From NCBI RefSeq assembly GCF_902686445.1, contig NC_062220.1:96906143-96970142 (forward strand): 64,000 bases of DNA. Direction: 5' to 3'. Of the stretch, positions 24,600 through 36,704 are shown in pieces (position 1 is the stretch's first letter; each line of letters opens with the position of its first letter). Both the position numbers and the translations under genes were made by a program. This DNA comes from Sciurus carolinensis. Its lineage: Eukaryota > Chordata > Mammalia > Rodentia > Sciuridae. Under the pieces are notes generated by a model. That model searched no databases and was not told where the DNA came from. It saw nothing but the letters and a program-made list of their open reading frames with translations.

Positions 24600-25110
24600 C
24601 TCGATGGATATTCCAGCTTTCATTCTTGGTTCATTATCCCAGAGTCAAGTTTATTTTCTGCTTTTAACTTCATTATTTCTTTCTCCTTTATCCTTAGATT
24701 GTACTTTCCAAGCTTCTTGAAAAGCGGTTCTTTTATTTCATTTCGTCTTTTCCTGTGGAATCTAAAAGCATGTAAAGCTTTTTCTCTGTGTGTAGCCTGG
24801 CACGTATCCCCTGGTTTTCAGTGTGCGATGTGTTCACTGCCACTCATTTCTACAGTGTCTAAACATAGTCTTGATTTCCCCTTTTTGATGTAGGTTAATA
24901 ACAGAACTCTGTAATTTTTCGAGGAGGTGAAATGTGATAAAACTTTGAGTTATTTTCTGATTCTTTGAATTGTGGAGAGAATGTGGGCTGTGCAATTTCC
25001 ACTCTTAGCAATGTAGTGGGAAGATTTTTATAGTTTAATATGTATTATCCATGTAAATATTCTTGAAACCCTGGGAAAGAGCATATATTCTGAGTTTATA
25101 GACAAAGTAA
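24600..25110 (-). mobile_element. Old L1 (L1M-type) ORF2 fragment, antisense to the plus strand
   Basis: The order ctgcttttaacttcattatt, ttgaaaagcggttcttttat, gagagaatgtgggctgtgca, ccatgtaaatattcttgaaa and gagcatatattctgagttta follows the reverse complement of L1 ORF2. A 147-codon plus-strand frame at 24450-24893 is largely an antisense reading of this fragment and is not a gene. Confidence 0.7.
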
Positions 25111-25929
25111 AGCACACATGTTCTCTTCATATACATGAAAATGCTTACCTGTATATTATATTCTTGGTTCAGAGGTCACCATGAATTACTTATGTCCTGC
25201 CTTATATATATGGTCATATATCTATATATTATAACTATGTAAATTGATATGTTCATATCCATAAAATTATATCAAGTACTTGTATTAATAGTTTATCATT
25301 AATATTAAATAAACTTGAAATATCCTAAATATTTGTTTAAATTTTAAACTTGTAAATAATATTTTAGTAGTAGCATAATAATCACTGGGCTTAACATAAA
25401 TTAATTAACCAAGTTCCTATTTTCTAAAACAATTTATTCCAACATTCTACCATTAAAAATTTCCCCTTGCAAAGCAACATGATACAGAATATTCTTATTA
25501 TTTTTTATTTTCTTGCAATATATATCTTAGAGTGAAATAATTTCATAACCATTTTTAAGGACTACATCTTCTATTATGAATTAATGTGAATTTTTTCATA
25601 ATTTTATAAATCACCTCTACTTCTTCTTTAAGGGCTATCTAGGCCAATCACTTGTCCATATCCCTGCTAAAATATAAATATTTTAAATCAATTAAATTTA
25701 AATTAATTGATTTTTAAATCAATTAAAGAACTTTTAATATAACAGGAAAATAACTCACCGTGTGAGAAATGAATTTTGTCTTCTTCTTAATATTACTTAT
25801 GTTTTAAAATGTTACTTGTGACAAAAACTAGATTATTGTTGTGTTATTTTTATCCTTAGAAAACTCACTCTATCACAAATTCAATAAAACATTCACTCTA
25901 AATTTTTGCATCTGATTTTCTTTCTTTCT
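25111..25929. other. Very A+T-rich intron sequence with a palindrome
   Basis: Contains the inverted repeat aaatcaattaa/ttaattgattt at 25685-25713 and a further aaatcaattaaa copy at 25716-25727. No mobile element was named. Confidence 0.45.
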
Positions 25930-26445
25930 TTTTTTCCCAGTACTACTAGGAATTGAACCCAGAGTCTCACTGTAAAGATTTAGATATTAGGTGTTCTCCA
26001 AAAGCTCATATGTGAGATAACGCAAGAACATATAGAGGCCAATTGACTGGGTTATGAGAGTCTTAATCTAATCAGGGAACTGATCCACTGACAGGGATTA
26101 ACTGGGTGGTAACTGAAGGCAGGTAGGGTGGGCTAGAGGAGGGAGGTCACTGGGGTGTGGCTTTGGGGTTTATATTTAGTCTTTGGTGAGCTGAGCTCTT
26201 TCTGCTTCCTGGTGCCACATTCTGAGCTGCTTTCCTCCTCCACTACCTTCTGCCATGATGTTTTGCCTCACACTCAGGCCCAGGGCTATGGACTTCGATT
26301 TCTGAAACTGTCAGCACCAAATAAACTTTTCCTCCTTTAAAATTGTTCGTGTCAGGTTTTTTGGTCACAGCAGCAAAAGAGCTGACTGAAACACTCACAC
26401 ATGCAAGGCAAGCACTGTACACCGAGCTGCAACCCCAGCTTACCA
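25930..26445 (-). mobile_element. ID-type SINE split by a MaLR LTR
   Basis: The plus strand reads actaggaattgaacccagag up to 25970 and resumes at 26394 with ctcacacatgcaaggcaagc, accgagctgcaaccccagct. Together they form one minus-strand ID element; the LTR between them is flanked by ctcac on each side. Confidence 0.85.
25971..26393 (+). mobile_element. Solo LTR, MaLR/ERVL type, 423 bp, with exact 5-bp TSD
   Basis: TG at 25971 and CA at 26393, flanked by exact ctcac at 25966-25970 and 26394-26398; a 5-bp duplication is typical of ERVL-MaLR elements. The LTR contains aaataaacttttcctccttt near its end, with an AATAAA signal. No internal region is present, so it is a recombined solo LTR. Confidence 0.88.
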
Positions 26446-28428
26446 ATTTTAATCATTTTTTAAATTTAATTCACTTAAAAATATTTTTCGTTTATAGTGT
26501 AAGGTAAAGACTTAAATATTCAAGATCTCTCCAGTTAACTGCTATTCCTATGACCAGCTGTTGGCGGTTATTTCTTCCACATATTTTTGGAGCTTGCCTT
26601 TGTAGTAGTGAAGATTTTGTGATGAGTCTATCTTTTCCTGGAGTTTAAATTCAAACTTAAACTGTAGATTTTGAACAACCACCCCACTGTAACAGTTTAC
26701 CTTTATAGTATATTAAATAAAAAGAGTATGTTTTCTAAAAGAACAAAGGAATCCAAAATATTACAATGCACTTTCATCTTCCACTAGGATATTTTTTAAT
26801 TAAGATTAAGCTGGGAAGTGCTTTAACATATTCAGTCTTTCTGAAAGAACATAGTTCATCTCTTTACACATTCATATATATTTTTGCTGTTGTTTTTGTT
26901 GTTATTGTTACAGATAGGATAATTTTTTCTTTACCATCTTGTAAATACTGATGGTATGTGAAGAAAATAGGAATTTTGTTTCTTTGTCTCCTATGCACTA
27001 ATACACTGATTTTCCAATTAAATGATTCAGACACTTGAGTTCTCACTGAACATTCACTTTTTCCTTTGCATTTGTTTATCATGTTGCATTCATGCTATAC
27101 TCTCACTACCATTTCATGCCTCTTTGAGTGCCAGAAATTCCAGATCAACACTAAGTAATAGTGTTAACTAAGGGATCTTTTTCACATTCCTGATTTTTAA
27201 CAGAATGACTTAAATGCTGCCATGCTCTGATGTCCATCATAAGATTACTATTAGTCTTTTGTGCCATGTAAGGGAAGGTTTGATTTATAAATCAGGAATA
27301 GATTTTATCATAGACTTCCATAGACCTATTGAAAAGCAACACTTTTAGGTTGAACTGTAGCCAAGTGCCAGTCTTCAACCATTTTTTAATTCAAAAAATA
27401 TGATAATTTTCTATTATTCAATCTAACTTTTAAATGATATGCTGAATGTTAATTTGTTGCACTAAAGCAACAAATCCTACATGGCCGTGGAGGATAATTC
27501 CTGCGATGATCTTCTAAACCCAGTTTGTCAATCTCTTTGTATGGTGCTTTTATATCTACACTCATTAGTTAGCTTGGTCTGAACACTTCTTCACTCAATC
27601 TTTGCTATAAGTCCATAGGCACAAAACATGAAGACTGTTACAAAGTGAGTAGGACCACCATAAACTTTACCCATGCTGGCACTGAGCCAAAGGTTCAGCA
27701 TGTTCTCTGCCCCACAGGAACCATATTCAAAAAAGCCCACTGCAAATGATGGTTCATTTATGCCAATTCTCATGTTTTCCTTGACTCATTAGCACTGAGA
27801 CTGCAAATTCTCTTGAGACTCCTTGTCAACCTGTGGCTGTTCTCTTTTCCTCCAAAACAGACTTTCACACTGTGGGTGCTACTTTACCTGTCACACCCAC
27901 CAGCACCAGCCCTGCTGTCATGGAGATCAAGAGAGAATGCCCAGACATCCAAACTCCCAGGCATCACTCAACAGCCACCATCACGGGGCCACTTCACTCA
28001 TGAATGCAACAGGAATCACCCCAATTTACCCAGACAACAACTGGAAGCACTTAGATCCAAGAAGCAGGTGTCTGACTGGACTCCTCTCTCTGAACTGTTA
28101 AAATAACACACATAAAAGCAAGCTCCATTGGGTGCTGAAGTCAAAGACTTCTGTCTTATTCCACAATTAAATTTATTTTCTTTTTGTTCAGTCTAACTTA
28201 AATCCATTTTGTTTGGGGTCCTTTAAAATCAAACAGTTACTTTTTCAAGGTCTATGACACTAAAAAGTGCATTCTAGGCACAAAATTTATAGAATATTAG
28301 AAAATCCAAATTGTGCATCTTCCTATTTCTTCAAACATAGTTCTGATCCTGAAATGTTTGCTGTCTTAAAAATATTAACACAATCCTCTTTCTCACATAC
28401 AATAATATACTGGAAAGACCAGGACCTC
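26446..28428. other. Intron sequence, no repeat named; one unexplained frame
   Basis: A 60-codon minus frame at 27591-27773 with hydrophobic stretches (ending FVTVFMFCAYGLIAKIE) is followed by further peptide-like text in another frame. I could not match it to a family. Plus frames at 27813-28106 look accidental. Confidence 0.3.
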
Positions 28429-28570
28429 AGATCCTAAAGAATAGCTTAGAAATTCCAGTTCTCCTGTGTGACTTTGTGTAAGTGCCTTAAGCTCCCTGAG
28501 TCTCTACTGTTTCCACTTTTGCCATGTGGAATAATCATAGCTATCTCTTCAGACTGATGGCAGCTCTCAG
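28429..28570 (+). mobile_element. MIR SINE
   Basis: agttctcctgtgtgactttg, tgtaagtgccttaagctccc, tgagtctctactgtttccac and gtggaataatcatagctatc follow the MIR order. Confidence 0.78.
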
Positions 28571-29039
28571 GAAGAAAGCAAACATAAATCGTTATACCTA
28601 ACAGCAAGAATTCTCAACTCCTCATCTTCTTATGATATCCAACAAAGAACCCTTAAAACCTACTGAGGATCTGTGTATTGCTCAGATTCCAAAAACAAAA
28701 CTGTGATTACTTAGTATTAATGTAATATCAATGTAAAACCTCCTGCACATTTTTTATGTGAATCTAAAAGAAATTACAATGGAAGGCAGCAAACAAAGGC
28801 CTGGAAGCCCACTGGTCATCCCACCCCTGCCTTTGCCATTCAGAATGGAAGATGATAAGAATAAGCCATGCATGGGTGGCCAGGATCACTGAACTGGCCA
28901 ACAGTGAACTGTACCCACAGAGTCCAACAATGAGGATGGAATGCCCCATCCTCGGAGCTGCAGAGGTCCATCTTGACCACTGAGTAGCTTTCTCTCAGGC
29001 CAGTCTTCATGTCATGTCAGTAGCCCAGCTTTCTAAATC

Positions 29040-29590
29040 CACCTCTGTACTAGGTTCCTATTGCTGCTATTAACAAATTACCACAAACTTTTTGGCTTAA
29101 AACACTAATTTATTATTTGTTCTGGAGGTCAGAAGTCTGAACTGAGTTTACCGTGCCAATTTGAGGCTGGCAGCAGGGCTGTTTTGGAAGATCTGGAGAA
29201 CTCGCTTCAGTGCCTTCCTGGTGAATGGAGGCTGTACACATTCCCTGGCTGTAGATCCTGCATCATTTCAGACTCTGCTTCTGTGGTCACATCTCCTCCT
29301 CTGACTCTCCCACTTCCCACCTTGCCTTTATAAGGACCCTTGTGATTACGTTAAGCTCACCTAGATAATCCAGGATAATCTCTCCATTTCCAAATCCTTG
29401 ACTTAATCACATCAGCAAAGTCACTTTTACCAGGTAGCATAAGATACTGACAGATTCCAGGTATCAGATGTAGCTATCTCAGAGGGTGTACTTTTCTTTC
29501 ACCCACAATCTCCAAGTCCTTGACAGGATGCACTGAGAACACCTATCACTTCAACATATTCCCATCAAATCACACACCCTGAATCATGGA
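29040..29590 (-). mobile_element. Old MaLR-type (MLT1-like) LTR remnant
   Basis: ttcctattgctgctattaac, aaattaccacaaactttttg, gcttaaaacactaatttatt and cccttgtgattacgttaagc, gataatccaggataatctct match the reverse of old mammalian LTRs of this class. The subfamily is uncertain. Confidence 0.5.
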
Positions 29591-29599
29591 CTCATGAGG

Positions 29600-31100
29600 A
29601 AACAGACGTGCCAAACTGCAAGATGCTCTACAAAATCACTACCCTATAGCTGTAAAAAATGTCAATATCCTGAGCCAATGAAAGGCTGACTATCAATCAA
29701 AGGAGACTAACAAGATACATGGCTAAAAAGGTCACAACTACTGGATCCTGATTCAGGTCAAGAGATTCGATTATCAAACCTTATCAATTTCCTTGATTGA
29801 TGTCAATATTGATTGAATATTGAACTACTCTATAACTTTCTTCTATAAATCTGAAATTATGACAAAACAAAAAGTTGAAATAAAATACAGTGGAAAATCA
29901 CATTTAAAAACATAGTTCTCATTTCTTGGAATTCCAAAGCAAAGAAAAATGGTACTTAAATGAGTTTTGAAATCTTTTCCATCCTCTCAACCTCTTTTGG
30001 ACTTCATGGGAGCCAGATTTAGGCCTCGTAGCACATAAATCATTTTTTATAGCAAGCTAGGCACAAGTTACAGCTACAAATGCATATGCTTTCGTGGTGG
30101 CCTAAAATGGGGATGGTGGTTGGTTTCCAAAGCCCTCAAACAATGCACATGGAGTAATTGAAGTCACCAGGGAGCCAGGCCTCCATATCTATTTACGATG
30201 TAGGCTCTGAAACCCAACATGCCAGGAGGCTTATCAAATCCAGAGTGACAGCTCTTTGCTAATACAGAGCACAACAGAGTAACAGCTTTCCTGGCTCATG
30301 TGTGGTCATGTGTGTGACATGTCCCTGAGGCTAAAACTCCTGCTGGCTCCCAGAGAGGAGAGTACTACCAAATCTACCTAAGTTGAATCCAGGACCTGCT
30401 CTCATCCTGAATACAAAAATAAGAAAAGAGGTAAGGATTTTGACAAACCTGACAGAGCTTATGTGTGTATGTGTGTGTGTGTGTGCATGTGTGTTCGTGT
30501 ATGTATATGTGTAGCCCACGACAGGTTATGTCTTTCCTTTTCAATGGACACAAAACAGAGTAGAAAGGACTTTGGTTATCTGGCAGAAAGAATCAGCTCA
30601 GCAGGATAATTACAGTCTATGCTGATTAAACTGCTGAGCAAATTTCCAGAAAGTTTCAAAAATAGGCAAATAAGTGTGATTGTGTCTGTTGGAAGTGGTC
30701 TGATGTGGTCATTTGTAAAAACTACAGCATGGAAAAATGATTGGGCTTCATTCACTCGTGCACAAAGATTTTTCTAAATAATAAAGGAGACATTTGTACT
30801 GTCCCCAAGGAAGCACACACGGAAAATAAAATGTGTGATAAATAACATCTACAAAACAAAAAATAATCCCACATGAGGCAGCCAAATTTTAACTATCCAA
30901 TGATGGCAGGACAGAAACTGCAAGAAAAGTGAAGGACTTGGAAATAAGCTCTCCAACTCCCCAGATCTGAGCTTCTGCACACCCACTGCATCCATGGACT
31001 GGGTTACAGTTGTATTTTGGCATGGGATTGAGAAAAGAGACACATAGGAATGACGGTGAACATGCTTTGCCCAAACCCAGCACAAAGAAAAAGAGAGCAC
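29600..31100. other. Intron sequence with a GT microsatellite
   Basis: A (GT)n-rich tract with interruptions is at 30461-30512. The remainder shows no recognised repeat. Minus frames at 30331-30519 and 30849-31145 are not supported as coding. Confidence 0.45.
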
Positions 31101-31102
31101 AG

Positions 31103-31205
31103 GGTTGGAGTTTGTGGGCCTGGACTGGAATCCCAGCTCAGCCACTTTTGATTCATGAGATGAACAGGCGACTTCACCTCCTGGAGTCTCAGTTTCCTCA
31201 GTAAC
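31103..31205 (+). mobile_element. MIR SINE fragment
   Basis: ctggactggaatcccagctc, agccacttttgattcatgag and tggagtctcagtttcctcag match the MIR 5' part and core. Confidence 0.75.
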
Positions 31206-31602
31206 CTCCTCCTGAGGTTCCTCAGTACTGAAATTCAGTACTTCGTATTATTACTGAGAATCCTGCCTATAATACAATACCTGACTTTGTCAATTAAAGC
31301 AAATGAGGCCCATTCAAATTCCATATTTCTCTTTTCTTTATATATTTCTTTAATTTTTTTCCCCAATGGCCTTCTTCATTAGGAAGTACCAGGTGATTCA
31401 CCAAAGTAGCTTATCATTTGTATTTCCTGTCCCTCATAAAAATCACGAATAATTACCAGACAATCCATTTTGAACCTAGGGAAGATTAATGAAGGATGTG
31501 TACCCCAAAAGCACAAATTTCTTGTGAGAGAAAACACAATTAGCTTTTCCTCACTTAAATCTGAGAGCTTTGCGGGGGAACTGTTCAGGGTAACAGGTAC
31601 TA

Positions 31603-31822
31603 TGTTATGGTTTAAATACTAGGTGTCTTCCAAAAGCTCATGTGTGAGATAATGCAATAAAGTTTAGAGGTGAAATGATTGGGTTATGACAGCCTTCACT
31701 CCATCAGTGAATTAATCCCCTGATAGGGATTAACTGAGTGGGAAGGGGGGTACAGTGTTGCTAGAAAAGGTGGATCACTGGGGGTGTGCCTTTGGGGCAT
31801 ATATTTTGTCCATGTCTTTCTT

Positions 31823-31882
<60 letters not shown>

Positions 31883-32081
31883 TCTGGTGCAATGTCCTAA
31901 GTTGCATTCCTCTGCCACACCTTTCTGTCATGATGTTCTTCCTCACCTCTGGCCCAGAGCAATGGAGTTGACTGTTTAAGGACTGAGACCTCTGAAACTG
32001 CAAGTCCTAAATAAACTTTTCCTTTCTATGTTGTTCTTGTTAGGTCTCTTGGTCACAGCAACAAGAAAGCTGATTAAAACA
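31603..32081 (+). mobile_element. Solo LTR, MaLR/ERVL type, with a long (CT)n expansion
   Basis: Starts tgttatggtttaaatactag and ends aaagctgattaaaaca. It is the same family as 25971-26393 in the same orientation, sharing gataatgcaa, gggattaactgagtgg and ataaacttttcctttc. A (CT)n array of about 60 bases (31818-31880) lies inside it where its relatives have only a short CT-rich stretch. Flanking 5-mers do not match cleanly. Confidence 0.82.
31818..31880. repeat. (CT)n microsatellite inside an LTR
   Basis: A ctttctttctttct lead-in followed by about 25 CT units. Plus and minus frames here (SLSLSL and RERERE) are artefacts of it. Confidence 0.95.
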
Positions 32082-32715
32082 CACTGCTTCAGAACGGGAT
32101 AGGCCTAGACCTAGGTCAGATTGATGTGCAGTAAGAAGCAGGGAGCTGCTTAGTGCAAAAAAAGTGGCAATAGGAGCAAGAGAGGAATATGAAATCTGGG
32201 TATTGCGAGAGAGGTCCAGAGGACAAGGAAGAGAGAGGACTTTCAGGGGGACACAGTGCCACAATAAATGGATGATAACAAAGATGAGATACAAAGTACC
32301 TCTAGAACATTCTGCTGTGTATTTTGCAATGGACTTTCCCCTTTGATCCCCTTTTCAGAAGCCTTTCTAAAGCTTTTTTAAAGGGTCACGCTTTGTTCCC
32401 CCACGAAAACCTAAATACTTAATATTTCTACTTATTTTAGAATTTTGATCCAATATTTGTTTTAAACTTGCTAAAAAAGGAACCCCAACACCACAACTCT
32501 AGTCTAGCACCATTCCTTAAATGTAGGCTCTCAATTCTCACAACTGGATACTGTAGCAAATGCCATTGTCCTCATATGACAAAAGAAGACACTAAAGCTC
32601 AGAGATCAAGTAACACAAACAAGCTGGCGAAGCAATCAAATGGAAAAGCAGGACTCAAGTGCCATCCGTCCACGTCCACGCTAGCCTTTGTGCTTTGGGG
32701 TTTAGGAGGGTTTTA
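32082..32715. other. Intron sequence, possibly including a diverged MIR
   Basis: Text at 32515-32660 (gcaaatgccattgtcctcat, atgacaaaagaagacactaa, ctcagagatcaagtaacaca) resembles a reverse MIR. Otherwise nothing was recognised. Confidence 0.4.
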
Positions 32716-33195
32716 CATTTTTTTGTTTTTACTTTTTTTTTCAAATTATTATGAACTTCAACATAAAAATCATCATTTTGTCATTTTTAAATGTACAGTT
32801 CTTTTAAATTTAGTGCAGTTACATTGTTGTCCAACTATTATCACTACCTAAATCCAGAAATCTTCATCATTGCAAAAGGGAATCCTATATCCATTAAACA
32901 GTTGGTTCCTGTTCTTATTTCGTCCCAGACACTGGCAATCCTTAATCTGCCTCTATGGATTTGCCTATTCCATATATTTCACATACATGGAATCATTCAG
33001 TATACAGTCTTTTACGTCTAGCCTTTTAACATAATTTCCCCCAGTTTATCCATGTTGTCGCATGTATCAGAACATCATTTCTTTTTATGGCTGAATAATG
33101 TGCTATTGTATAAGTAACCACATTTTGTTATCCATTCCTCGGTGTCTAGACATTTGGCTATTTCCACCTTTGGGAATTATGAATAATGCTTATAT
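32716..33195 (-). mobile_element. Old L1 (L1M-type) 3' remnant
   Basis: ttggttcctgttcttatttc, ttcacatacatggaatcatt, catgttgtcgcatgtatcag, tttatggctgaataatgtgc and ggctatttccacctttggga follow the reverse complement of an L1M 3' region. Confidence 0.7.
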
Positions 33196-33495
33196 ACATG
33201 GGGGATTGTTTATAGGACTCCCACATACCAAATTCTGCAGATCCTCAAGTGCCTTATATAAAATTGCATAGTATTTGCATATTACGTGTGAATATCCTCC
33301 CATGTACTTTAAATCTACTGTGGACTACTTATAATACATAACACAAGATCAGTTCTGTGCAAGTAGTTGTTACACTGTATCATTTAGGGAATAAAGACAT
33401 GAAAAAGAATCTGTATAAGTTTTGTAAAGATGCAGTCTGAATTTGGTTGAATCTGTGGATGTGGAACCTACAGATACAGAGGGTCAACCGTACAA
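33196..33495. mobile_element. Tigger-like (pogo) non-autonomous DNA transposon remnant
   Basis: The right end (ctgtggatgtggaacctaca, gatacagagggtcaaccgta) and the left end (catgggggattgtttatagg, agatcctcaagtgcctta) correspond to the diverged terminal inverted repeats of a mammalian Tigger-type element, with interior text tttgcatattacgtgtgaat. No transposase coding remains. Confidence 0.6.
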
Positions 33496-36328
33496 GTTTT
33501 TGTTTGAACACCTGTTTTCTGTTCCTTTAGGAAACTCCATGCTTGTAATCACTACACAGTCCAACTCTTCAAAATGGGACCAAGTCCCATGACAACACTA
33601 AGTTTCTAGGTATCCCGAGACTCACAAAATATTTGTTCATGGGGACAGGAACTGAGAAATGACCTAAATTATAACAAATGAAGTTTTTTTTTTTCAATTT
33701 CATTACTATTTTCTGAAAGTCCCAAATAATTATATCACACCCAATACCAAAGCATCTAACCAGAACTTAAAATTAACTCATTTTCTTAATTACAAACTCC
33801 TCTTTAACTAAACATGCAAAACACTAAAATAGCTAAAGGTATATTTGGTTAAACATTAACAGTACATTCCAACTTTTGAAAATTGCAAAGTGTAAATTAT
33901 AGGATATACCAAACTACCATCAAAGAGGCCATGGTGGTCAAAAACAGGAGTTTGAGAGGCCCTTTGGAAGACTATAGGGCCACCAGTAAAGCAGGGTAGA
34001 CCCACAGAAATGTACAAGAAAAGACACGATGGAAGGAAACCAGGAGGATTTATTTCTTTATTGGAGAATGGTCTAATGTCTGCTAAGTTACCTATTTCCA
34101 TGACCACACAATAAAATGAGAGTGAAGGGGTCTGGATGCTACAAGGATTGAACACCAGGAAGCTTGCATAAATGGATGTGATTTAAATTGCAGAGACCAC
34201 TGAAGGTACTGGAAGCAGGATCTGAGATCTCCAGTACTCAGGTTTTTGTGGAACTAATGTTGACATTATAAAGATTAAACCTATTAAGAATTCCATTTAT
34301 CAAGCTTTATGAAAATTACTTACAAGACAGAACCTTCTTTTACTTTCTCCCTTGGTGAAAAGATGAATATAAATCAATGATTTTTTTAATGGCTCTTCAT
34401 AAAGTCCTGTGTGGGTGTGCCTATGCACACAGCAGGAGACCAGGAGGTGTGCAAGATCATAGGCATCAAAGCATGACTCCCTGGGCAGCTTTCCCAGGTG
34501 CTGTCTCACCGTCACATCACTGCCCACAATTCTGCTGGTCTGCCACTTCATCTCCCTACACCTGGGTGTCTGTCCTTTTGTGTAAAACCAAGAGCAAAGG
34601 TGTTTCCCAATACTGTCATGAAGATTAACTGAGACAAAAATATTCAACTCCCTGGCAAAGGCACCTTTCCTTTCTTACCTCTTCATTCTGCTTTCTCTTC
34701 ACTGAGTGAGCACCCTATTTTCTAAAATGTCACTTCGACCACTGTTTATGCCTTCAGAGTCTGTAGAGTACAGATTATCCTAATTGGCCCCTCTGAAGAC
34801 CCCAGTCTTGAAAGAAGGGCTGATAATTTTGCCTGACGTGTATATCCCTAACCCTCAATATACTGATGCCACCAATTGTCACTACCAGCACCAATGATCA
34901 ACACCAACATCCAACAAGAGAAACAGAACCAAGGGAAGCCTGCATGTGTGGTCTGTGACATGGAGCATTCTGGAAATGTGTTCTGCTTGCCTCTTCCCTG
35001 TGCACAATAAAATTGCCTCAGCAGTTTATCATCTTAACCCATGATATGCAGCCTGCATCAGCAATCAAAATCAGGCAATAAACATTTTCTTTCAACTTGT
35101 CCATTTCCCCTCTGCAAGCCTACATTTGAAATGACTGTGCAAAAGACAAGGTGATAGAGAAGAGATGTGTTCTCTGAGCAATGCAGCCAGCAATGTAAAT
35201 AAGTTCTTATCTTTTTGCCACTGTATTAACTGTGCCTTATGTAGGTGATGATAAATCGTCATGAAGCAGAAAGCATTACTTTCAGCCAAAGCAAAGTTTA
35301 AAGGCCAATGGGTTTTGGACCTGATTCCATTCTCAGGAAAGGTAAGATGACAGGTGAAAAGAGGCAGATCATCAAATTACAAGGCTGATAAAGGGGCAGG
35401 CTGCTGCAATCAGCTCTCTGCTTGCAGATTTGGCTCAGATAAACAGGAACTATTTTCAGTGTTAGTGAATAGTATCAAAGGCAGGAGTCTGTATGGCACG
35501 CACAAGGGCACAGGCACAACAATCTGGTGATGCACAAAGGTTCTCATCTTCAGTGGAGGTTTTCTTTTATTTCTATTTGACTAGGTTGCCAAAAAAACCC
35601 CTCAAAGTCAACTTGAGAGGCATCTGCCCCACCTCATCTGATGCTCCATCAGACCTAGAAATCCTCCTGCCTAAACTCAGCCACAGTAGCCACCAGCTTG
35701 GAAGGCATCCAGACATTTGTCAGAACAGCAGGCACACTACGCAGTGCTGAGGCCACCCCCAGAAGTCCAAGAGGACAGCCAGTAAGGAATCTGCTTCAAA
35801 CTGCAGTCCACTCTCAGTGCAACCACAGAAAGTCACAACCCCCAAATGTCCTGAAGCAAGAATATGGTGCAAAGTAAAAAGATCTGGGTCTAAAGCTATG
35901 TTCCACACTATCGCAATTTTTAATATCTATGCCTTTTTTGAAAAATTTGTGGTTCTGTGGTATAAAGTGTACACGCATCTAAGGAGAAACTACCCCCAGT
36001 AACAGACTTTCTATCAATGAACATGTGTTGCATGCATAACCCTAAAATATCTATTTGTAAAAATGGAAATTCAGTTTCAGATCATATTCACAATAACTCA
36101 ATAATCATTAATTCATCCATTCAATAACTGTTTTCTAAAAATTTAATCTGTTCAAAATTCAGTGAAAAGGAGAAATAATATAAAAGAAACCCAGTGACTA
36201 ACAGAAAAAAAGATCCATAGGTGGCAACATATAAGCAAAAAGCCACTTTCATTGAAATAGTATTCTAAGAAACACATAAAATGCAAGATGTAAATGATTT
36301 AAAGTATAGTACCTAGTCTGTATTAAGA
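33496..36328. other. Longest stretch without a recognised repeat
   Basis: Almost 2.8 kb with no mobile element identified by eye. Frames at 33856-34155, 34300-34647 (115 codons, minus) and 35493-35750 show no recognisable motif. A candidate place for intronic regulatory sequence, but nothing in the sequence proves it. Confidence 0.35.
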
Positions 36329-36510
36329 ACTTATAACTTAAAGGCACTGTACTAGACATTTTACTTGCTTTATATACTAATTTTTTTTCAGTAATCCTTT
36401 AAGTGTTATACAAATTTTACAAACGAACAAAGTCACTCAGGGAGGCTAGACAAATTCTCCACAGTCAACGAACAAGTAATTGGAAGACATATTTAAAACT
36501 CGGTTCTGTA
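36329..36510 (-). mobile_element. MIR SINE
   Basis: aaggcactgtactagacatt, cagtaatcctttaagtgtta, acaaattttacaaacgaaca and aaaactcggttctgtac form the reverse MIR order. Diverged. Confidence 0.65.
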
Positions 36511-36704
36511 CATCCATTCCTGCCTTATAAATAAATGAACAGGAATGTAAAACATTAAGTAATGCAGCAAATTAAAATATCATTTAGTTTTATCTTATGA
36601 GCTCACATAGAAAAGAATCAAAAAGTACAAGGACAGAACAGCAAGAGAGCACAGAAAGAAAAAAAACAAAAGTGGGGTGGGTAGCACTTAGACATTAAGT
36701 CCAA

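Noticed and set aside
24450..24893. A 147-codon plus-strand frame, the longest outside the CpG island.
   Set aside because: Most of it is the antisense of an old L1 ORF2 fragment; the Phe/Ser/Leu-rich composition fits such a shadow.
31755..32003. SLSLSL and RERERE frames.
   Set aside because: Products of the (CT)n microsatellite inside an LTR.
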